A DNA stretch of 19,418 nucleotides from Fennellomyces sp. T-0311 (GCA_025266875.1 JALLLT010000130.1:1-19418); one strand, 5' to 3'. Shown: positions 1 to 8,245, numbered from the stretch's first letter. Translations and numbers: made by a program. Notes: generated by a model not told the origin, from the sequence alone.

Positions 1-2
1 GC

Positions 3-206
3 GATAGTGGGCATCAAGCCAATTTTAGACACATTGAATCGTTGTACACAATAAAGAACACTGACTTGCCTTTGTACTCTATGGTTTGCAATGGGAAAAC
101 GATTGAGGTTTTGCTCGACAGCGGAGCTACCTGCTCATACATCACTCCACGTTTGGCTGCTGGCTGCCCTGTCCGCACAGTAGGTCCTCACAAGGTGACG
201 AATTAA
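3..206 (+). CDS. Gypsy polyprotein, N-terminal half of the aspartic protease (partial, interrupted)
   Basis: The frame is open from the window edge and ends at TAA 204-206. Retroelement sequence stops at 181; the last codons are read from the Harbinger inverted repeat. The translated segment contains the active-site motif DSGATCSYI (about 117-143), the hallmark of retroviral-type aspartic proteases, preceded by a short beta-rich stretch. The protease would cleave the Gag-Pol polyprotein as a homodimer. The other half, with the ILGRDWI motif, lies beyond the insertion near 4200. This fragment cannot make a complete protease in its present state. Confidence 0.85.
   Translation, partial: DSGHQANFRHIESLYTIKNTDLPLYSMVCNGKTIEVLLDSGATCSYITPRLAAGCPVRTVGPHKVTN
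179..181 (+). repeat. Target site duplication AGT, left of Harbinger 1
   Basis: AGT here is repeated at 4076-4078, directly outside the matching ends AGGTCC...GGACCT. Three-bp duplications are normal for PIF/Harbinger elements. TA at 181-182 and 4075-4076 is an alternative 2-bp reading, but it fits the superfamily less well. Confidence 0.75.
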
Positions 207-273
207 CGCCGCTGAGAATAAATTGAGGTTGACCAAAAAAGGAATTGATACTACTTTTGGTAAACAAGAAAAA
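182..273 (+). repeat. Left terminal inverted repeat of Harbinger 1
   Basis: It begins AGGTCCTCACAAGGTG and is the reverse complement of 3985-4075. The inner part, from about 209 to 265, is identical in both arms. Differences cluster at 198-206 (one extra A and a few substitutions) and near the inner end. Confidence 0.92.
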
Positions 274-292
274 TCAGTCTGTTCTCGTTGAT

Positions 293-363
293 CACGTGTA
301 TCATTGAAGAGCGGAGACAGATTGGCAGTTTTCTTAAACTACCCTGCACGTGCTACGACGCGT
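293..363 (+). promoter_or_regulatory. Putative transposase promoter with CACGTG and ACGCGT motifs (Harbinger 1)
   Basis: CACGTG at 293-298 lies 100 bp upstream of the transposase ATG, and ACGCGT at 358-363 lies 35 bp upstream. Both occur at nearly the same distances in Harbinger copy 2 (8148-8153 and 8213-8218), although the sequence around them has diverged. CACGTG is the palindromic E-box bound by bHLH factors. ACGCGT matches the MluI cell-cycle box of fungi. A pyrimidine-rich tract follows just before the ATG in both copies. Regulatory function is inferred. Confidence 0.4.
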
Positions 364-392
364 TCTTTAGAACCTCTTTTTCCCATTTACAA

Positions 393-2149
393 ATGAGCGA
401 CCCCCAAGATGTTGCAGCCACAATTTCCACACTTGCCATTGAATCACAGATGGCTTTTCAGAAGTTCCAAGATTTTTTGGATCAGGAGACCCAGTTTGAC
501 CGTGAAAGGAAGCTGCAGGAGGAGCAACATCGCCTTCGATTGTTGCGCTACGACGAAGAATACGAGCTGTTACTGTAAGAAGAAGAAGAACTAGAGGACG
601 CCCATCTCGCTTGCATACGTAGCACGTTCGATGTCATCGATCGCATTCCGATCCAGAGAATTTCCGAGCTGATTCTTCAGTCCACGCTCAAAATCAGGCT
701 CGTTTATCATGACATCTTTTACGAGATCTTCCAGTCGTCCCCTGTGTTTGTTACTTCGGTACAAATGCCGCAAAGGACGCCGCGAGCATATGAATCACGA
801 CGCTGGTGGACTGTCAGACACCCAGAATTGAGCGATAATACTGAGGGGCGCAAGAGATTCAAGGCTCACTACCGCATTACTCGGTCAGCCTTCGAACGGC
901 TAGTCAATGAGCTGTCATCCGACGAAGAATACACTGGCAGCATTCAGAAGAGTGGATATCCCATTAATATCCAAGTTGCAGTGGTACTTTGGCGATTCGC
1001 GAATTCCCATTTTGGCTTTCGTTTGATGAATGAAACACTGGGTATTACTGACGGTTCGTTGAACAACTTCACGAACCGTTTCAACAATGCGATGGTGCGT
1101 CTCGGTGAGCGAATCATCACATGGCCCACGAACGATCTCGAACGTACAAGAGCCATTGCTCAAGGGTTTTTAGACAAAGCTACCCGAAACAGCCCGCGCC
1201 TTCCTCGCGTCATAGGAGCTATGGACGGTAAGCTTGTGGTTATACAAAAGCCCAGCAAACATGGAGACATGTACGTCGATCGCAAAAGCAATGCGTCCCT
1301 CTCCTTATTGGCTGTCTGTGACAGTGACACCCGCTTTCTTTTTGTGAAAACTGGTGAATCAGGTAAGTAAAACTGCTTTCAATTATTGTATAAATAGCTG
1401 ATAATTGTTACAATAACAGGTCGTGTACATGACGCGCGTGCATTCAGATCCAGCAACCTTTTTCAAAACCTGGTCGAAATGCCCGAGACCGTCTGTTTAG
1501 ATGGCACTTACATAATTGCTGGTAATGTACTGATTGTAGTTAAGTAGCAAGTTTATGAATAGTTTATATACCAGACTCTGCCTTTCCTTTGATGTCAAAG
1601 GTTATTCCTGGATTTGCGCGCCGTACTCGAAATGAGAGAGAAAAGGCGTTCAACAAGATCCATTCCAGCACCAGAATGACAATTGAACACGCATTCGGTG
1701 CTCTGACGAGTCGCTGGCGTACCTTGTGGAAGCATTTGTACATGAACAGCGTGCAAAGAATGGCGAAAGCCATTTATGCATGCTGTGTACTTCACAACAT
1801 TTGCTTGAATGAGAACGACGTCGAGGAAGAAGCATCTGAAGAGGAAACGCGGCGGTTGATCGGACGGTATGAGGCATTTGTCGATGATAATTCACAATCA
1901 TCCGAGGACCAAAGCGATGATGTATCTGTGGAACCTTTGCCTCCAACCACACGTATTCCTACTCGAGAGGCTAATCAGCAGTGGACTGATCTGTATATCA
2001 GACAACGCATGAACATGTTTCGAGAGCAGGGTAGACGTGTGCGCCAAGAACTTATGGATATGCTTGTTCCACCCAGAGCGACTCCTAATCGAGGTCCCCG
2101 AGCGCCACGAACGCGAAGACATAATGCAAGAAGAACACGGCCATATTAG
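393..2149 (+). pseudogene. PIF/Harbinger DDE transposase, copy 1, one in-frame stop
   Basis: This is the DDE_Tnp_4-type nuclease that cuts and joins the transposon ends, acting with the SANT-like partner at 2547-3863. Proposed exons are 393-1362, 1420-1521 and 1575-2149, with GTAAGT...CAG and GTAATG...CAG introns, 549 codons in all. Residues 1-130 form a helical, charged N-terminal region. The catalytic triad is D278 (GAMDG), D328 (GRVHDARAF) and E395 (TIEHAFGAL). The C-terminus is acidic, then arginine-rich. Codon 62 is TAA (576-578). The frame continues on both sides, and copy 2 has coding sequence across this point, so a nonsense mutation is the simplest reading. A candidate 48-nt intron (575-622) would remove it in frame. 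The stretch 591-743 is homologous to copy 2, so the gene does not simply begin at a later ATG. Confidence 0.85.
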
Positions 2150-2546
2150 TCTTGAGGTAAGTCATTGCAATATGATGTACGTTCTTGAACTCTTGAATGC
2201 AAAATAAAGAGATCTCTACAACTACAGTTACAGTTGCTTTTGGTTTAATTTTATGCATGCTGATTGACTATATTTTTTTGACAGCATCGCTTTGTTCCGC
2301 TCCTTTTAGATGTCGCATATATCTCATATAAATACTATATACGCTACCCATTATTTCACACAAAGGTCCTGATAACTTATAAGACCACAACCAGTTAAGT
2401 TCACCCTCTTATCTAGGTATACTTCCAATAACCAAATATACAACCAGTCATCAGAAGGTAGAATCGAATGCAGCCAAACATGACATACTTTCTTACCTAC
2501 CTACCTTAACACTTACCATCTATAATAGCAAATTTTATTCATCAGC
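2150..2546. other. Spacer between the convergent Harbinger 1 genes
   Basis: No credible ORF is seen. AATAAA at 2203-2208 is a likely polyadenylation signal for the transposase. TTTATT at 2534-2539, AATAAA on the - strand, sits just past the SANT-gene stop codon and probably serves that gene. The rest is AT-rich and unassigned. Confidence 0.6.
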
Positions 2547-3863
2547 TTAATCTTCATCACCACGCCCCTCCTCTTCATCACTGGTGGCGGATGACACGGC
2601 AGTTACTTGGTCTGAGTATCCCTGCGCAACTTCCAACAGTCGGTGGTTGACCGCCAAGAAACGGTCGAAGTACTGAAGGCCCTCGCGATGGCGTCGCTCT
2701 TGTGCTTCGCGGTCTTCTTGACGACGTCGTTCGAACTCCTCGTTCTCTTCTCGGCGGCGTCGCTCGAGTGCCTCGAAGGCGTCTTCCCGGCGTCGTTGAG
2801 ACCTGGCCTCGTACTCTAAGAGGTCCGCCTTCCTCTTGCGACAGTCGGTCTCGATGATACCACGGATGCGATCCTCATGCATCATCAACGCCGACATGGT
2901 GTTGTTGTAGAACTCTCGGTTTGTTGCCGAGATGTTCTCTCTAACCGAGTCGACATCCACAATGCTGTATCGACCACGCCCAAGCCTTGGTTGAGCAGCA
3001 GCAACTGTAGCTGATGCAGGCTCCTGGGCAAATGGTGCTGGGGTTGGTGCTGGGGTTGGTGCTGGGGTTGGTGTTGGTGATGAGGGTGGAGGAGTTGGGG
3101 TATGGCGCGAAGGGTTCGGCACTTCCGTAACCTCGGCGTCAGCATCCTCTTCGTCAGACGGTTCGTGACGTGCAAGGACCCTCATGTCACTCCTTCCGGT
3201 GGCGCCAATGTCCATCGATTCGATTGATATTTCGGAATGAATCGATGGATCATCCCTGGTGATCTTGCCGATATCGTCATAGTACTCCCATATGATACGG
3301 GGATCTGTACCACCGATACCGGTTAAGCCGAACCAGTTACGAATGGTCGTGTACGTGGACTTCAGCTCCTTCCACTTGCTTCTGACTTTGTTCATGTCGA
3401 TGGCCTGGAGGAAATGACGGTAGTAAGCCACTTGCTCGGGCCTTTCGCGGCTATCTTCCATGATCATCTCTTTAAGATCCTCATAGAAGCTGTTCCAGAG
3501 CTCAACTCGAAGCAGGTCATCCTTGCAGTTCAAGAAGGCAGTGTATCGAAGCTTCATAAGATCGACAAGAGCCCCAATGGTATCTGGACTCCAACTAATG
3601 CGGGCATTTCCTCCCACAGGCCCATAAATGTCTGGAAGGTCAGGCCGCACGCGCATGTCGTCGACGTCCGTCTCCACAGTGACGTTCGTCTCCACAGTGC
3701 TAGCCCGAGGTGGTACCTCATGGATGGGCTCGGGATTGCTAGTAGGAGTAATGGTGGCTGCAGTTGTTGCAGATGGTGGGGTTACCGTCGGCACGTCCTC
3801 ATTGAGAACAAACCGATTCATTCCAGGAAGCGTTGGGTTAAATGGTTGAATGCGTCGCGACAT
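2547..3863 (-). CDS. Myb/SANT-like DNA-binding accessory protein of Harbinger 1
   Basis: This is an intact 438-codon single-exon gene. PIF/Harbinger elements carry a second protein with a Myb/SANT-like (trihelix) domain that binds the transposon ends and helps bring the transposase to the nucleus. Here residues about 88-202 show the expected pattern: a tryptophan start (ISWSPDTIGALVDLM), an RSKWKELKSTY core, and a closing WEYYDDIGKI. Residues 226-240 are acidic, 255-277 are a Pro-Thr-Ala repeat, and about 340-410 are a strongly charged Arg/Glu-rich helix likely to form a coiled coil. It converges with the transposase. A truncated homologue lies at 10570-10956. The upstream - strand region has a TATATA-like sequence about 60 bp before the ATG. 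Confidence 0.87.
   Translation of the reverse strand: MSRRIQPFNPTLPGMNRFVLNEDVPTVTPPSATTAATITPTSNPEPIHEVPPRASTVETNVTVETDVDDMRVRPDLPDIYGPVGGNARISWSPDTIGALVDLMKLRYTAFLNCKDDLLRVELWNSFYEDLKEMIMEDSRERPEQVAYYRHFLQAIDMNKVRSKWKELKSTYTTIRNWFGLTGIGGTDPRIIWEYYDDIGKITRDDPSIHSEISIESMDIGATGRSDMRVLARHEPSDEEDADAEVTEVPNPSRHTPTPPPSSPTPTPAPTPAPTPAPFAQEPASATVAAAQPRLGRGRYSIVDVDSVRENISATNREFYNNTMSALMMHEDRIRGIIETDCRKRKADLLEYEARSQRRREDAFEALERRRREENEEFERRRQEDREAQERRHREGLQYFDRFLAVNHRLLEVAQGYSDQVTAVSSATSDEEEGRGDED
3034..3081 (-). repeat. 12-bp tandem repeat encoding the Pro-Thr-Ala linker
   Basis: On the + strand the unit GGTGCTGGGGTT occurs three times without change (3034-3069), followed by a diverged fourth unit. 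On the coding strand it encodes the alternating PTPA linker of the SANT protein. Copy number is likely to vary between element copies. The matching linker in Harbinger 2 is short and lacks the array. Confidence 0.85.
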
Positions 3864-3960
3864 TTCGAAAGAGAATAGAATGATGAAGAAAGCGAAGTTT
3901 ATTGTGCGCGATATGCGTATATAGGTACTTTAGCATTACTAAATTAGGATATGCCAGAGG

Positions 3961-3990
3961 GAAAAAAACGGGGTAGACCCCGTTTTTTTC
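3961..3990. repeat. Perfect 14-bp-stem palindrome inside the right end of Harbinger 1
   Basis: A 14-bp arm (G, seven A, C, four G, T) is followed by a 2-nt loop and its exact reverse complement. It abuts the right inverted repeat and lies upstream of the SANT gene on the - strand. There is no counterpart at the left end. It resembles a bacterial terminator in form, but in this eukaryotic setting a cruciform or hairpin-end role is only a guess. Confidence 0.85.
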
Positions 3991-4075
3991 TTATTTACCA
4001 AAAGTAGTATCAATTCCTTTTTTGGTCAACCTCAATTTATTCTCAGCGGCGCAAATTCGCACCTTGTGAGGACCT
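3985..4075 (-). repeat. Right terminal inverted repeat of Harbinger 1
   Basis: It is the reverse complement of 182-273, ending CACCTTGTGAGGACCT, with a one-base indel and a few substitutions close to the tip. Confidence 0.92.
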
Positions 4076-4078
4076 AGT
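4076..4078 (+). repeat. Target site duplication AGT, right of Harbinger 1
   Basis: It matches AGT at 179-181. Retrotransposon sequence resumes after it in the same reading frame as before the insertion. Confidence 0.75.
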
Positions 4079-7000
4079 ATCAGATCGAGAAGTCGAAACG
4101 GCAGGTGGCCACAAGTTTAAGATTGATCGCGCTGTCACTCTTTCCCTGGATGCTGATGGTCTGATGCACGAGGTCTCGGCCTATGTGTTAGACACTAAGT
4201 TTGACCTGATCTTGGGCCGTGATTGGATCAAGCATATGAAGCCGGTACCCGATTGGGATCGAGACACCTGGAAAATCACAGTTGAAAACAGTGTTCATAC
4301 ACTACGTCCCAAATTCGATCGGCCGCTCCCTGATTTGGCATACCTGATTTCGCACAAACAAGTTGCCAAGCTGACCAAACGCAAGCAAGTTGACGAACTG
4401 TTCCTGTGTTTCGTACGTTCTGACCACCAAGGGGAGGAGCAACCCCAGCAAGACAAACTCCAACAACTAAAGACCGAATACCCAGGTGTCTTCCAAGACA
4501 AGCTCCCGGGATTGCCACCAGTGCGTGAAGTAACACCAATCATCGATACTGGAGATGCCGCACCCATCAATCGCTCTCCATATAAGATGAGCCCTCGCGA
4601 ATTGGATGAGCTGCGCAAGCAACTCAAAGAGCTCCTCGACCTGGGTCTGATTCGTCCGAGTACGTCTGCATGGGGATCGCCGGTTCTCTTTGTATGCAAG
4701 AAGAATGGCGAAATGAGAATGTGTCTGGACTACAGAGCAGTCAACGCCGTTAGCAAGCGCCATTCCCACCCTCTTCCCCGGATCGACGAGTGTCTGGAAC
4801 GTCTCAGTGGCAAAAAGTATTTCTCGCTGATCGACTTGAAGTCGGGATATCACCAACAACGCCTACATCCGGACGATATCCCCAAAACGTTGTTCAACAC
4901 TCGATATGGCTCATTCGAATGGCTGGTCCTTAGCTTTGGTTTACGCAACAGCCCTCCCGCGTTTCAAGCTATGATGAACCGTTGTGTGGGCGAAGAACTA
5001 CTCGACCAGTGTGTGATGATATACCTCGATGACTGCCTCGTCTTTAGCGACTCGAAAGAGGAACATGAACGCGATGTCCGTAGTGTACTGGACAAATTTC
5101 GTGAAAATCAACTCGTAGCCAACGTCAAGAAATGCGAGTTTTTCAAAACCGAGCTAGAATTCGTTGGGTTCCATATTTCCGGTGCTGGGATTCTGCCGTC
5201 GCGTGCAAAGGTGCGTGCTGTTCAAGACTGGCCAGTACCAACAAACGTTCAAGAGGTCCGTCAATTTGTTGGTTTAGTGTCGCATTACCGGCAGTTTATT
5301 CGTGGGTTCGCGTCGATTGCTGCTCCTTTGACCGAATTGACCAAAGGAACGGGAGCAAAGAAAAGAGCAATTGTCTGGACCGCCGCGTGTCAAGCCGCGT
5401 TCGACGAAATCAAGACCCGCATGACGCAAGCACCTGTCCTCAAGCCGCCATCACCTGACCTGCCATATGTCATCGAAACGGACGCTAGCAATTTTGCTGT
5501 CGGTGCCGTGTTACTGCAGGAAGGGGAGGATGGAGAAATGCACCCAGTAGCCTTCGAGTCCAAGAAGTTGTCGTCCGCTGAACGAAATTATCCCGCACAG
5601 GAACGTGAGTTGCTCGGTATTCTGCATGCCCTCCGCACTTGGCGATGCTTTATCGACGGACGCTCGTATGTGGTACGCACTGATCATCACCCGTTGATAT
5701 ATTTCCGGACCAAGAACAAGCCGCCTCCACCACGCCTCATCCGATGGATTGCCGAATTAGAACTGTACGACCCCGAGATTCAGTACAAGAGTGGAAAAGA
5801 CAACCATGTGCCTGACCTACTGTCCCGCCGTGATGGACCAGATTGCCTAGCCGAAGAAAAATCAATGGAGCCTGAATATTTGTACGCCATACAACCCGTC
5901 GAGGATTCAGACTGGCCAAGGTTCTATACGCTTCCCGAGGACAAGTGGCCAAAAATGTACAAGGATCTACTGATGAAACACCGCGATAAGTTCATCACCC
6001 GAGATGATGAAGTCTTTCGCAAGGTGAAACTGGGGTCCCAGGTTCAAGAAATTCGCTTTGCGTTGTTTGCACGCCGCGCCGATCTTGTGGAACATTACCA
6101 TACCAGTTTTGGACATGCTGGCAGGGAAACTCTACACGATCTCATCAAGAAGCGTTGGTGGTGGCCCAACGTGAAAGACGACCTCCAGAATTGGATCCGT
6201 AGCTGCTCGCAATGCCAGCTTGGTGCTCATGCAGACCGCAATACTCATCATGCACCAATGAAACCGTTGGATATTCCTGCCCCTTTCTCACGCTGGCACT
6301 TGGATTTCATCGGCGAGTTACCAGCTACCATCCGTGGCAACCGTTGGATCCTCGTCGCGGTGGACTACGCGACCAATTGGACAATCGCCCGTGCGGTACC
6401 CGACGCCACTGGTCAAGCTATCGCCGACTTTATCTTCGAGGAAATCGTGATGCGTTTCTCATGTCCAGCTGAGATCTTGACCGAACGAGGCGCGAATTTC
6501 ATGTCCAAAGTATTAAACTTATACTTGGATCGCGTCAAGATTCACCACAAGCTGACATCCGCATTCCATCCCCGCACCAATAGCAAGGCCGAGCGCACGA
6601 ACGGTATCCTGAAGCAGATGCTAAGCAAATATGTCCATGGTACCGTCCATCGCTGGGATGATTTTCTGGAGTCTGCCGTGTTCGCGTGTCAAATCCGAAA
6701 ACACCGCACGACCGGTATGAGCCCCTACTTCATGGTCTATGGCGTCGAACCACGTTTACCAGGTGATGACTTACGCCCTTCCATGCTGCCTTCGACGGAT
6801 GCCACCACCGCCAATCGCAAGTCTTCACTTCGTCATCTCCGAGCCGCACGTATTCAAGCCGAACAACGTTTATCGGTCAACGCACAATGCGACAAAGCCC
6901 TGTGGGATGCCACACTCAAGCATCAAGTCTTTGCGGTGGGCGATCACGTTCTGATCCAACATGAACAAAAACAGAACCTCGAGTATAACTGGAAGGGTCC

Positions 7001-7244
7001 CTATCAAGTCATCGACCGGAACTTAGATATGGACACCTACAAGTTACAAGATATGGATGGCAAACCTTACCAATCATGGATCCACACAGACCGCCTACGA
7101 CCTACACATTGGCAACAACCACCCACTACCCCCTGGTTCGACCCCGTTTCTGCTCGCAACGCGTCCCGCTTACAAATTCAAGATCATTCGTCACTGTTGT
7201 TGCTCGAGGACGATCAACCGTCTAGGAGGGGGATAATGTCGTAG
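4079..7244 (+). CDS. Gypsy Pol: protease C-part, reverse transcriptase, RNase H, integrase
   Basis: The frame is open through the insertion junction; the first ATG is at 4164, and residues are numbered from it. The original start is upstream of the window. Protease C-part: ILGRDWI (about 17-23). Reverse transcriptase: LIDLKSGY with D224 and the active-site YLDD at 287-290 (5022-5033). RNase H: TDAS with D440, then ERELLGI and TDHHPL. Integrase: an HHCC zinc region (HYHTSFGH ... CSQC), then the core with D714, E774 and E810. E774 (LTERGANF) occupies the second catalytic position, where Asp is expected. A GPY/F module (WKGPYQVIDRN ... IHTDRLRP) ends the protein; no chromodomain is evident. The stop codon (7242-7244) lies inside the 3' LTR. 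The protein would copy RNA into DNA and integrate it, but is headless here. Confidence 0.93.
7224..7236 (+). promoter_or_regulatory. Polypurine tract, plus-strand primer site
   Basis: AGGAGGGGGA followed by TAA directly precedes the TGTCGT start of the LTR. This is the standard place and composition for the plus-strand DNA primer of LTR retroelements. Confidence 0.8.
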
Positions 7245-7556
7245 TACATTGTGCGGAACATGGTAATTCCGATGACACTTCTTCTACTCCGGCGCGCAGC
7301 AGTACGTCTTGACGTAATGCGCAGCACCTGCCTCTTTGATCCTCAAAGCCGTTTGGCTTTGCTACGCACCGCAGCAGTATTGTATATATTTTTAGTATTA
7401 GAAACAGTATAAATATCAGTTTAGTTTATGGAATAAATCATCATCTATCTGCTTATATTCTTCGTGGTCATATACCTCTGTGGTTACTCACCCTTGTGGT
7501 CTCATTCTTCGTGGGTCGTCTATCTCCCTGTGGTTCAATCAGTTATAAGGACGACA
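7237..7556 (+). repeat. 3' LTR of the gypsy element (320 bp)
   Basis: It begins TGTCGT and ends ACGACA, a perfect terminal inverted repeat, immediately after the polypurine tract. Inside are TATAAATATC at 7408-7417 and AATAAA at 7432-7437, fitting the promoter and polyadenylation signal of U3/R. Imperfect repeats at 7457-7484 and 7504-7534 (shared ATTCTTCGTGG and CTGTGGTT) fill the downstream part. The exact right boundary is inferred, as the 5' LTR is outside the window. Confidence 0.8.
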
Positions 7557-8065
7557 TATACTATCACAGCGCTGTTGCACGAATATTACTTACAACGCGT
7601 TCATCCATTTTAGACGCCAGCATGACTTATACATATTCACCTTACTGTCTATATTACTATACTATAGTCATTACATGCATTATTACAGATAATACTTTAT
7701 TAGCTAGAATATATAAATATCCCCATAGACAAAAGCAATAAACGTCATCTATCTACTTCTCTCTCAAACCTCTTTTCTGTTATTGGCCACAGATCTATCT
7801 GCCAAAAAGTGACATGACAAGCTATTATGACAATGTTGTAGCTCTTTTGAAGCGGATTTCTCCACTTTCTTTTTTGATTTACTGTTTCCTTTTTGGATAC
7901 CTCTTCCGTTCGTTGCTGCGCAACTGTTGCCAAGAAGTACTTTGCCTGCTGAGTCAATTGACAATGCTCAGCCTTGGCATAATTTATATGCTACTTTTAG
8001 ATTAGCATTAGATTAGCAAAACATATAAATATCCCCAGATATAGAATAATAAAAGATCATCCATC
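7557..8065 (+). other. AT-rich region with two LTR-like promoter cores
   Basis: No credible coding region is present. ATATAAATATCCCCA occurs at 7711-7725 and 8023-8037, each followed by AATAAA (7737-7742; 8048-8053) and a TCATCTATC/TCATCCATC sequence. The gypsy LTR has the same order (TATAAATATC, AATAAA, TCATCTATC). I read these as remnants of two related LTRs, the second interrupted by Harbinger 2. A perfect 11-bp tandem repeat, TTAGATTAGCA twice, lies at 7997-8018. LTR boundaries could not be fixed. Confidence 0.5.
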
Positions 8066-8068
8066 AGT
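8066..8068 (+). repeat. Presumed target duplication AGT, left of Harbinger 2
   Basis: AGT stands immediately before the element start GGGTGCTCACAAGGTG, the same relation as in copy 1. The right partner is missing because the element is truncated. Confidence 0.55.
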
Positions 8069-8099
8069 GGGTGCTCACAAGGTGGCAATTAGGACCGCC
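8069..8099 (+). repeat. Left end (inverted-repeat tip) of Harbinger 2
   Basis: The first 16 bp match copy 1 at 14 positions, and a weaker match (AATTA...CGCC) continues to about 8099. The long inner inverted repeat of copy 1 is not recognisable here, and the opposite end is absent. Confidence 0.7.
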
Positions 8100-8147
8100 T
8101 CTGTCTGTTTAAGGGAATACAGGTTATACTGTGTTTAGTATAACCAT

Positions 8148-8218
8148 CACGTGGGATGTACGAGGCGCGGAGCTGGATTATTAAGTTTTTAAACTGCCAG
8201 ACACGCGCTAAGACGCGT
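8148..8218 (+). promoter_or_regulatory. Putative transposase promoter motifs of Harbinger 2
   Basis: CACGTG at 8148-8153 is 98 bp and ACGCGT at 8213-8218 is 33 bp upstream of the ATG at 8246. Copy 1 has the same motifs at 100 and 35 bp. The shared spacing suggests conserved elements, but shared descent alone could explain it. Confidence 0.4.
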
Positions 8219-8245
8219 CCTAATCTCTTTTTCTCGCGTTTACTA

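Larger units (their letters stand above)
182..4075 (+). mobile_element. PIF/Harbinger DNA transposon, copy 1 (nearly intact, 3894 bp)
   Basis: The element is bounded by inverted repeats of about 91 bp and flanked by AGT duplications. It encodes two convergent genes, as autonomous PIF/Harbinger elements do: a DDE transposase on + (393-2149) and a Myb/SANT-like DNA-binding protein on - (2547-3863). It sits inside the protease coding region of a gypsy retrotransposon. The length including one target copy is 3897 bp, divisible by 3, so an empty site would keep the retrotransposon frame. The only visible damage is one in-frame TAA early in the transposase. High inverted-repeat identity points to a recent insertion. 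Confidence 0.93.
1..7556 (+). mobile_element. Ty3/gypsy LTR retrotransposon, 3' portion, interrupted by a Harbinger element
   Basis: The order protease, reverse transcriptase, RNase H, integrase, polypurine tract, LTR is that of a Ty3/gypsy (Metaviridae) retrotransposon. The gag region and 5' LTR lie to the left of the window. The 182-4075 segment is a DNA transposon inserted into the protease. Apart from that insertion the pol frame is open to the LTR, which suggests a fairly young copy. The 3' LTR boundary is set by the polypurine tract followed by TGTCGT and, 320 bp later, ACGACA, a perfect 6-bp terminal inverted repeat. The flanking 5-bp target duplication cannot be checked because the left end is missing. 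Confidence 0.93.

Noticed and set aside
3414..3878. 154-codon ORF on the + strand
   Set aside because: It lies antisense to the intact SANT-like gene and has no domain features.
3961..3990. Rho-independent terminator
   Set aside because: The hairpin plus T-run shape fits, but the setting is eukaryotic transposon DNA with introns and AATAAA signals, upstream of a - strand gene.
181..4076. TA as a 2-bp target duplication for Harbinger 1
   Set aside because: It fits the sequence, but AGT gives the 3-bp duplication normal for the superfamily and agrees with the AGT before Harbinger 2.
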